This document shows positions 5,169 to 8,957 of a DNA stretch of 8,957 nucleotides, piece after piece. Within the stretch, counting starts at the first letter, position 1, and each line of letters begins with the position of its first letter. The translations under genes and the position numbers were made by a program. The notes beneath the pieces are model-generated. The model worked only from the letters and a program-made list of their open reading frames with translations. It did not search any database and was not told where the DNA came from. This stretch comes from Thiomonas sp. X19 (lineage in GTDB: Bacteria > Pseudomonadota > Gammaproteobacteria > Burkholderiales > Burkholderiaceae_C), in assembly GCF_900089495.1 (NCBI RefSeq), contig NZ_FMBP01000013.1, positions 1 through 8,957 on the forward strand. The letters are read 5' to 3'.

Positions 5169-5333
5169 TCTGCTCAAGCGGCCAGGGTCGCGGGTGAGTC
5201 TTGCTGCGACAGCGACGAAGACCTGGATGAAGCTGTGAACGAGTTGTTGACCGACATCGCCAGCGACGCGGATGACCGTCACTGCTTCTCGGAGAGCGAC
5301 GCGCGCATGGAAGGCACTGAACGCCACTGGTAA
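5169..5333 (+). pseudogene. Orphan C-terminal coding remnant, acidic protein
   Basis: An open frame of 54 codons without an ATG, GTG or TTG near its beginning reads ..ESCCDSDEDLDEAVNELLTDIASDADDRHCFSESDARMEGTERHW. The acidic, low-bias composition looks like real protein, unlike the other frames here. A stop at 5166 closes the frame just upstream, so the 5' end has probably been replaced during formation of the mazEF-side junction. An internal GTG at 5238 could at most start a 32-residue peptide. I do not recognise the family. A second frame, 5272-5433, ends LPGPHDLAFWKSLRHFPEFHD and overlaps the next start, but is less convincing. Confidence 0.4.
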
Positions 5334-5432
5334 TGCCGCTGGCTTAACTGACTTCCCTGTTCCATTGCTCCCCGGACCCCACGATCTGGCGTTCTGGAAA
5401 AGCCTGCGCCATTTCCCCGAATTCCACGACTG

Positions 5433-6122
5433 ATGTCCGACAACGTCCCCCCGCACTACCAGGGCCTGTGGCGTCGCATCCTGCTCACGGCGCCGGGCGT
5501 GCATGACGACACCACGCGCGTGGTGTGGATGCAGACCGCGCAGTGGCATGCAGACCTGCGCATTCCCGCCGACCGGCCGCCATGCGAGGGGCGCACGTCC
5601 CTACACGATTGCAACCGCGACGAACTGCTCGGCCTGCTACGCCAGGAAGGCTTCGCCGGCATCACCAAGGTGCAAGGCGACACCTGCGAATGGCTGCGCC
5701 GGCTGGACTACCGCCCCACCGGCCGGCGCGACCTCGGCAGCATGGCCTTCTCGTCCGATTTCGACGCCATCGACGAAGTCGGCATCGAGGCCAATTACGC
5801 CGAACGCTGGGTGCGTGAACCGCAAGGCAGCGGTGAGCAGCACATGGTGTTCACACACGACGTCCACGCGCCAAAGCTTTGCTTGTTCTCAGGACATTGC
5901 TTCATGCGTGTGCAAGACAGGGCGCTGCACGCCGATGCGGCGCGCCGCGCCTGGCAGCGCGTGCAGGACGGGACGGCCCATGACGAGGAACTGCGCCAGC
6001 TGGCCGATTTTGAAATCTCGTTCGGAGACATTGCGCATGGGCAAGGACGAATCATCCACTCGACCCTGCCCTGGTTGGAAGGGGTGCGACTCAAGCTCTC
6101 CGGTCCGGCTCGCTCCGGTTAG
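5433..6122 (+). CDS. Unrecognised 229-aa protein
   Basis: 229-aa protein beginning MSDNVPPHYQGLWRRILLTAPGVHDDTT; I cannot name a family. The coding frame is strong: balanced composition, high GC at third positions, and several Trp, His and Cys residues spread evenly (VVWMQTAQWHADLRIPADRPP, CEWLRRLDYRPTG, APKLCLFSGHCFMRVQ). There is no signal peptide and no membrane helix, so it is probably a soluble cytosolic protein. Many Trp/Tyr-rich beta-like segments suggest a beta-barrel or ligand-binding fold, but that is a guess. The ATG overlaps an upstream stop in TGATG; no good ribosome site is visible. The C-terminus (RLKLSGPARSG) may run a few residues into repetitive CCGGT-rich DNA. It is followed by a 230-bp gap before the next gene on the same strand. 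Confidence 0.75.
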   Translation: MSDNVPPHYQGLWRRILLTAPGVHDDTTRVVWMQTAQWHADLRIPADRPPCEGRTSLHDCNRDELLGLLRQEGFAGITKVQGDTCEWLRRLDYRPTGRRDLGSMAFSSDFDAIDEVGIEANYAERWVREPQGSGEQHMVFTHDVHAPKLCLFSGHCFMRVQDRALHADAARRAWQRVQDGTAHDEELRQLADFEISFGDIAHGQGRIIHSTLPWLEGVRLKLSGPARSG

Positions 6123-6355
6123 CCCCCGACACCGCGCTGACGCGCGATGCGTCGCGCTCCCCGCAAAACCAAGGGGACGTAGCGCGTTTTGCAACGGTCG
6201 GCAAAGCCGCTGTCTGCATACCCATGACAGCGTGCGGTGCAATACTTCCCTAAGTTTGATTTAAGACACCAGGCGAACACTGCAGTCGTCCGCGATGCTT
6301 TCGATACCGCGGTGTTCAGCAACCGGGGCCTGGCCCCACTTTCCTGGAGTTGATC
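6123..6355 (+). promoter_or_regulatory. Intergenic region upstream of the CzcE-like gene
   Basis: No gene is seen. An imperfect hairpin around 6151-6201 (CGCGCT..CCCC / GGGG..AGCGCG) could terminate the preceding gene. The 6241-6270 stretch is AT-richer and is the likely promoter location, though no clean hexamers are visible. GGGGCC/GGCCCC-type pairing at 6327-6340 precedes a good ribosome site (TGGAG) placed 6 bp before the GTG at 6356. Confidence 0.3.
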
Positions 6356-6673
6356 GTGAACAAATTCTCAGCCCTTCTCGCCATTGCCGGCTTCGCCACT
6401 GCCGTCAGCGCCCAAGCCGCCATACCCACCCGGCTATTTGGCACCCCGGTGCCCGATTCCGTAGCCAGCCGCGTCGTCGCGATCACCCCGAGCACCGACT
6501 CCATCAACGCGCAATGGGGCCGCAGCATCGAGTTCAAGGACCACGGCAAAAGCTTCGCCTACGAGTTCGACGGCCCGCGCGCCGACGCCCGCGTCAATCT
6601 CGAACGCGTGGCCCCTGCCGGCATGATCAACCATCCCGTGTATGCCTACGTGGGAGGCTTCCCGGTCAATTAA
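6356..6673 (+). CDS. CzcE-like periplasmic (metal-binding) protein
   Basis: 105-aa secreted protein. Residues 1-21 form a Sec signal peptide (positive MNK, hydrophobic core FSALLAIAGFATAV, cleavage after AQA). The mature part contains LFGTPVP, then ASRVVAITPSTDSINAQWGRSIEF, KSFAYEFDG, and the ending NLERVAPAGMINHPVYAYV. This order matches CzcE-type proteins (LFG.PVP..., FxxNFDG, L..iAPAG..dHPV.vYV). CzcE of Cupriavidus metallidurans binds copper in the periplasm and belongs to a metal-resistance system. The GTG at 6356 is chosen because GGAG lies 6 bp upstream; a TTG at 6350 is too close to that site. No efflux genes or sensor pair accompany it, so it is an isolated member here. Confidence 0.72.
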   Translation: MNKFSALLAIAGFATAVSAQAAIPTRLFGTPVPDSVASRVVAITPSTDSINAQWGRSIEFKDHGKSFAYEFDGPRADARVNLERVAPAGMINHPVYAYVGGFPVN

Positions 6674-6683
6674 ATCATTGAGC

Positions 6684-6718
6684 CTCGGTGCCGAGCGATG
6701 ACCGTCGCCGGTCATCGC
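6684..6718. terminator. Tandem hairpins downstream of the CzcE-like gene
   Basis: CTCGG/CCGAG (6684-6695, 2-nt loop) is followed directly by GCGATGACCG (6695-6704) and CGGTCATCGC (6709-6718), a perfect 10-bp stem with a 4-nt loop. They start 11 bp after the stop of the CzcE-like gene. The present toxin frame on the minus strand also ends inside the second stem (6712). No T-run, so possibly a bidirectional or Rho-assisted terminator. Confidence 0.55.
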
Positions 6719-7266
6719 CATGCGGACCGGATCCGCCAAGGTGCCATTCCGGCCGACGTAGGCGCCGGCCCTGCCCCGCCGAGCGATGTGGCGCAACGGT
6801 GATGGATGTTTCCAACTTCCGTGACCGTCCGAACCATTCCCCACCCCAATCCTCCCCTTGCATGGGGAGGGAACTGGATCGGGATTTTCATGAAGTTGCC
6901 CAGAATCAACAGATCATCGTCACCTGTGACGATGATTGCCGCATGCGCAGCCAGCGCGCAGGCCAATACGGCATCGTCATCGCGATCGCGTGAAACAGCT
7001 TGCGCGAGTGGTTTGACGGCGATTGTGGAGGCAAGGCGGCGGTAGTTGCGCAGCATGTCCGCAGCACTCAGGCCAGTCGCTTCAACGAAGCGGGCCAGCT
7101 TGGGCTTGGCCAGTGTGGCCGCCAGTTCATCAAGCAGGACGCGGCTGGTCAGTAGCTGGATGCCACCATCCCCGGCAAGCTCGAAAACCTTGCTGGGAGT
7201 CCCCTGCCACAGCAGGGCCGAGATCAGCACATTCGTATCGACGACCCACCGGGGTGGCATCTTCAT
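6712..7266 (-). CDS. PIN-family toxin with replaced C-terminus
   Basis: 184-aa frame. Residues 1-130 are a complete PIN nuclease core of the COG1569-like toxin group: D10 (RWVVDTNVLISALLWQGTPSKVFEL), E47 (LLDELAATL), the D96-D98 cluster (SRDRDDDAVLACALAAHAA) and D116-D118 (VTGDDDLLILGNF). Family members normally end within about 10-15 residues of KIPI with a PxEFL-like motif. Here the frame instead runs 54 residues through an intergenic hairpin sequence (QFPPHARGGLGWGM..), so the native 3' end has been lost. The start ATG 7266 overlaps the antitoxin stop by 4 bp (ATGA), the usual TA coupling. With its antitoxin gene disrupted, an active toxin should be harmful, so this one is probably inactive or not translated; that is inference. 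Confidence 0.8.
   Translation of the reverse strand: MKMPPRWVVDTNVLISALLWQGTPSKVFELAGDGGIQLLTSRVLLDELAATLAKPKLARFVEATGLSAADMLRNYRRLASTIAVKPLAQAVSRDRDDDAVLACALAAHAAIIVTGDDDLLILGNFMKIPIQFPPHARGGLGWGMVRTVTEVGNIHHRCATSLGGAGPAPTSAGMAPWRIRSAWR
6851..6870. repeat. Intergenic-type hairpin inside the toxin reading frame
   Basis: CCTCCCC (6851-6857) and GGGGAGG (6864-6870) form a perfect 7-bp stem with a 6-nt loop, in a C-rich context typical of intergenic spacers in GC-rich proteobacteria. It marks the point where the toxin frame leaves PIN-family sequence. Confidence 0.5.
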
Positions 7267-7376
7267 GCGGCATGCGATTTGGTGGTGGTTCTCTCGCGGC
7301 GAACGGCCCGCACTTCTGCCTGAATTTCCGTGAGAGAGAGCGCGGCAGTGCCGGACTGGCTGGCGCGTGCCGCGCC

Positions 7377-7381
7377 AGCCA
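7377..7381. repeat. 5-bp target-site duplication, IR side (AGCCA)
   Basis: AGCCA directly abuts the outer end of the 38-bp terminal inverted repeat and is repeated at 7968-7972 at the other edge of the fragment. Tn3-family insertions duplicate 5 bp. Confidence 0.85.
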
Positions 7382-7419
7382 GGGGTCGTCTCAGAAAACG
7401 GAAAATAGAGCACGTTAAG
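7382..7419 (+). repeat. 38-bp Tn3-family terminal inverted repeat
   Basis: The sequence begins GGGGTCGTCTCAGAAAACGG at its outer edge and ends GCACGTTAAG, the GGGG..TAAG form and 38-bp length characteristic of Tn3-family ends. It overlaps the tnpA stop codon (7415-7417), as is usual. Confidence 0.92.
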
Positions 7420-7967
7420 CTGGCGGCAGCGGTCGCAACGGCCTGAACTTCCCCGCACCAACCTTGGCGCTGCTGCGCCAGAGGTAATCGCCGGTCAAGT
7501 TGATGTGCTCCCAGCCCAGCGGCGACAGATATTGCAACAGCGTGTCGTCCAGCGACTTGCCGTGGCCACGCAAAGCACTGGTGGCACGCTCCAGGTAGAC
7601 CGTGTTCCACAACACGATGGCCGCCGTCACTAGGTTGAGGCCGCTGGCCCGATAGCGTTGTTGCTCGAAGCTGCGGTCGCGAATTTCACCCAATCGGTAG
7701 AAGAACACGGCTCTGGCCAGCGCGTTCCGCGCCTCACCCTTGTTTAGTCCGGCATTAACGCGGCGGCGCAATTCCACGCTTTGCAACCAATCCAGAATGA
7801 ACAGTGTGCGCTCGATGCGTCCCAGCTCGCGCAAGGCGATAGCCAGACCGTTTTGTCGTGGGTAGCTGCCGAGTTTTCGCAGCATCAGGGAGGCCGTTAC
7901 CGTGCCCTGCTTGATTGAGGTGGCCAGTCGCAGGATTTCGTCCCAATGGGCGCGAACGTGCTTGATG
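7415..7967 (-). pseudogene. tnpA: tnpA 3' fragment, Tn3-family transposase
   Basis: C-terminal part of a Tn3-family (DDE) transposase, about 184 of roughly 1000 residues. It runs from [22 protein letters not shown] through [69 protein letters not shown] and [10 protein letters not shown] to [23 protein letters not shown] family sequence near the C-terminus. The two catalytic aspartates and the DNA-binding N-terminus are missing; the Glu in [12 protein letters not shown] is probably the last catalytic residue. The frame is open across the junction to 8020 by chance. It is inactive. Confidence 0.93.
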
Positions 7968-7972
7968 AGCCA
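7968..7972. repeat. 5-bp target-site duplication, tnpA side (AGCCA)
   Basis: Identical to 7377-7381. Deleting one copy together with the fragment restores the antitoxin reading frame exactly, which confirms it as the target duplication and not a chance match. Confidence 0.85.
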
Positions 7973-8152
7973 GAAGTGTTTGTGCTGCACGGCGACGCAT
8001 TGCCTCTCTGACCAGGTCACTCAATGCACCAGGCGTTAGCAGGCCGGCTTCCTTGGCTTCGCGGGCCAGCCTGTCGGGCAGATTGAATTTGATTTCCAGG
8101 GTTGTCATGTTTGTATCTCGGTAGGCGCAGGGATTTGCGCTGCGTTGTCAGG

Positions 8153-8190
8153 TGAGTTTATGAGTTAATCATCATGCACTCACATCCTCA
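8153..8190. promoter_or_regulatory. Second TGAG/CTCA cluster at the end of the par operon
   Basis: TGAG at 8153 and 8161 (8 bp apart) and CTCA at 8179 and 8187 (8 bp apart) form an imperfect inverted repeat (11 of 14 arm positions) that straddles the parG-like stop codon. The tetramer and the 8-bp step equal those upstream of parA. It could be a second ParG-like site, or it may regulate the antitoxin gene downstream. Function is inferred. Confidence 0.45.
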
Positions 8191-8381
8191 CGTGAGTATG
8201 GCTTCATCGCTTCCATGATGAGATCGGTCAGCGTTTTATCTTCCCGTAGCGCGCGGGCTTTCCAGGCTTGCCGCACGCGTTTCGGCACGTTCAGGTTGAT
8301 CCTGACGACCTCTTCTTGCGTCACTGTCGCGAGCGGAATTGTCGGGCGCACTTCGTGCAGCGGCTTGGATTTCAAAGCCAT
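8172..8381 (-). CDS. parG: ParG-like ribbon-helix-helix centromere-binding protein
   Basis: 69-aa protein. An N-terminal flexible tail (MALKSKPLHEVRPTIPLATVT) is followed by a ribbon-helix-helix domain: strand EVVRINLNVP (24-33), helix KRVRQAWKARALRED (34-48) and helix TLTDLIMEAMKPYS (50-63). This is the architecture of ParG, which binds the centromere and operator as a dimer and stimulates ParF ATPase through its N-terminal tail. The gene overlaps the 3' end of parA by 10 bp, with GGAG about 8 bp before ATG 8381, so the two are coupled. It would bind the TGAG/CTCA array upstream of parA. The sequence is too diverged for me to claim close homology; the assignment rests on fold, size and operon position. 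Confidence 0.82.
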   Translation of the reverse strand: MALKSKPLHEVRPTIPLATVTQEEVVRINLNVPKRVRQAWKARALREDKTLTDLIMEAMKPYSREDVSA

Positions 8382-8957
8382 GATTTCATCTCCAGTTCTT
8401 CAATCAATTGATCCATCTCCTGCTTCGCGTGAGCGTCGCTCAGGCTGTAGATGCTCAGCCCGTCGGTGAGAGCTTGCGCGAAGGCCACTCGATTCCCAAT
8501 CGAGTGTTCCAGGATGGTGACGCCGTACTCGTTCCAGTTGCCGGTCAAAACTTCCTTGGAGAGTTTCGAGACGCCGCTGACACGGTTCACCAGGAACCCA
8601 GCATCGATCTGTCCGCCGACATCAATCTTTTGCTGAATGAGCTTGACCGCAGCGGCTGAGGCCCAAATATCGGCCCCGCTGGGTTGAATGACAACCAAGG
8701 CGGTTTGCGCAATCCGCACAACAGCCGCCGTCATCTTCTCGGCCTTTGCTGGCGTGTCGATGATCACCAGGTCGGCCTGGATCGATGCCAGCGATTGCAG
8801 CATTTCAGGGCGATCCAGGGCGACAACAGGGGGAAGATCGATGCCGTCAGGCGATGCGCTGCGCCAGTCCCTGGTTGTGCCCTGTGGGTCAGCATCGACC
8901 AAGACAACGCGCTGGCCACGAAGATGCAGGGCGCTGGCCAGGTTGGTGGCGACCGTG
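8372..8957 (-). CDS. parA: ParA/ParF-type partition ATPase, main part (starts at 47, across the origin)
   Basis: Continuation of the ATPase that starts at 47 and crosses the linearisation point. Visible motifs are the A' box VVLVDADPQGTTRDW and the Walker B strand ADLVIIDTPA. A later VIQPSGADIWASAAAVKLI and NRVSGVSKLSKEVL have the spacing seen in small ParA/ParF proteins. At 210 aa it matches ParF (206 aa) and lacks the N-terminal helix-turn-helix of large P1-type ParA, so DNA recognition for autoregulation must come from the parG-like partner. The in-frame TTG at 8902 is not a start: the circular reading frame extends past it to the proper Walker A motif. The end overlaps parG. Confidence 0.95.
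   Translation of the reverse strand, partial: TVATNLASALHLRGQRVVLVDADPQGTTRDWRSASPDGIDLPPVVALDRPEMLQSLASIQADLVIIDTPAKAEKMTAAVVRIAQTALVVIQPSGADIWASAAAVKLIQQKIDVGGQIDAGFLVNRVSGVSKLSKEVLTGNWNEYGVTILEHSIGNRVAFAQALTDGLSIYSLSDAHAKQEMDQLIEELEMKSWL

Larger units (their letters stand above)
7382..7967 (-). mobile_element. Tn3-family transposon fragment with one inverted repeat
   Basis: A 586-bp insertion carrying one terminal inverted repeat (7382-7419) and the 3' end of tnpA. It is bracketed by AGCCA on both sides. The edge at 7967 has no inverted repeat: it begins inside tnpA. A deletion would have to end precisely at the duplication to give this, whereas one-ended transposition of Tn3-family elements produces exactly one repeat end, one variable end and a 5-bp duplication. 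It has no resolvase, res site or passenger gene and cannot move by itself. Confidence 0.88.
7263..8108 (-). pseudogene. PIN-module antitoxin gene split by a Tn3-family fragment
   Basis: The antitoxin is in two pieces. Codons 1-47 (8108-7968) read [47 protein letters not shown]. Codons 48-84 plus stop (7376-7263) read GAARASQSGTAALSLTEIQAEVRAVRRERTTTKSHAA. Removing 7377-7967 rejoins them in frame into an 84-aa protein of the size and pattern of antitoxins paired with PIN toxins (N-terminal dimer/DNA-binding part, C-terminal LTEIQAEV.AVR.ER tail). As it stands, translation from 8108 enters the insert out of the tnpA frame and stops at 7755. That gives a 117-aa chimera with the N-terminal part but without the usual toxin-binding tail. 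The ATG at 8108 has a weak GAGA ribosome site; GCGCA/TGCGC (8125-8140) just upstream could be its operator. Confidence 0.88.

Noticed and set aside
4839..5549. 236-aa minus-strand frame overlapping mazE
   Set aside because: It overlaps the convincing MazE frame and the start of the 229-aa gene, with no protein-like pattern of its own.
5503..6264. 253-aa alternative frame over the 229-aa gene
   Set aside because: Ala/Thr/Pro/Arg-rich shadow frame; the frame from 5433 has much more protein-like composition.
7263..7610. 115-aa frame ending in the antitoxin C-terminus
   Set aside because: Its first two thirds are tnpA sequence read out of frame; only the last 37 residues are genuine antitoxin sequence. 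Recorded as part of the split pseudogene.
7961..7967. A hidden second Tn3 inverted repeat at the inner edge of the fragment
   Set aside because: The edge shares only AGCACGTT with the inner part of the known repeat and lacks the GGGG outer end; it reads as ordinary tnpA coding sequence.

Overview
The window appears to be a complete 8957-bp circular plasmid from a GC-rich proteobacterium, opened inside its partition ATPase gene. The minus-strand coding frame leaving base 1 continues without a gap at base 8957 and rebuilds a perfect Walker A motif (KGGTGKST). An IncQ-type mobilisation region, a CzcE-like periplasmic protein, proteobacterial toxin-antitoxin (TA) families and a Tn3-family remnant fit a beta- or gammaproteobacterial host (Burkholderiales or Xanthomonadales). 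The genus cannot be fixed from the sequence alone.

Layout. (1) Backbone: parA (47 to 1, then 8957 to 8372) and a ribbon-helix-helix parG-like gene (8381-8172) form a ParF/ParG-type partition operon. It is preceded by a TGAG array with an 8-bp period that looks like the operator/centromere. A RepL-like initiator gene lies upstream of it (700-119). (2) 701-1428: GC-rich, hairpin-dense DNA without a convincing gene; the best candidate for the replication origin or its control region. (3) Mobilisation: mobC plus an unrecognised small gene on the minus strand and a MobQ-family relaxase gene on the plus strand diverge from an IncQ-like oriT at 2211-2238. (4) Accessory arc: an intact Phd/VapC-type TA module flanked by 22-bp direct repeats directly behind mobA; an intact mazEF/chpB-type module on the other strand; a remnant gene end; an unrecognised 229-aa protein; a CzcE-like secreted protein; and a third, broken PIN-family TA module.

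The third TA module carries the most informative structure. Its antitoxin gene is split by a 586-bp piece of a Tn3-family transposon that holds only the 3' end of tnpA and one 38-bp terminal inverted repeat. The piece is nevertheless bracketed by a perfect 5-bp target duplication. Removing it with one copy of the duplication restores an uninterrupted 84-aa antitoxin whose stop overlaps the toxin start. This is the expected product of one-ended Tn3-family transposition. The toxin has also lost its normal C-terminus, where its reading frame runs into an intergenic hairpin sequence.

Together the genes make a small mobilisable plasmid kept by active partition and by two, formerly three, addiction modules. 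It has no conjugation machinery of its own, so transfer would need a helper system. The only plausible host-benefit genes are the CzcE-like and 229-aa genes. I see no tRNA, rRNA or CRISPR array.
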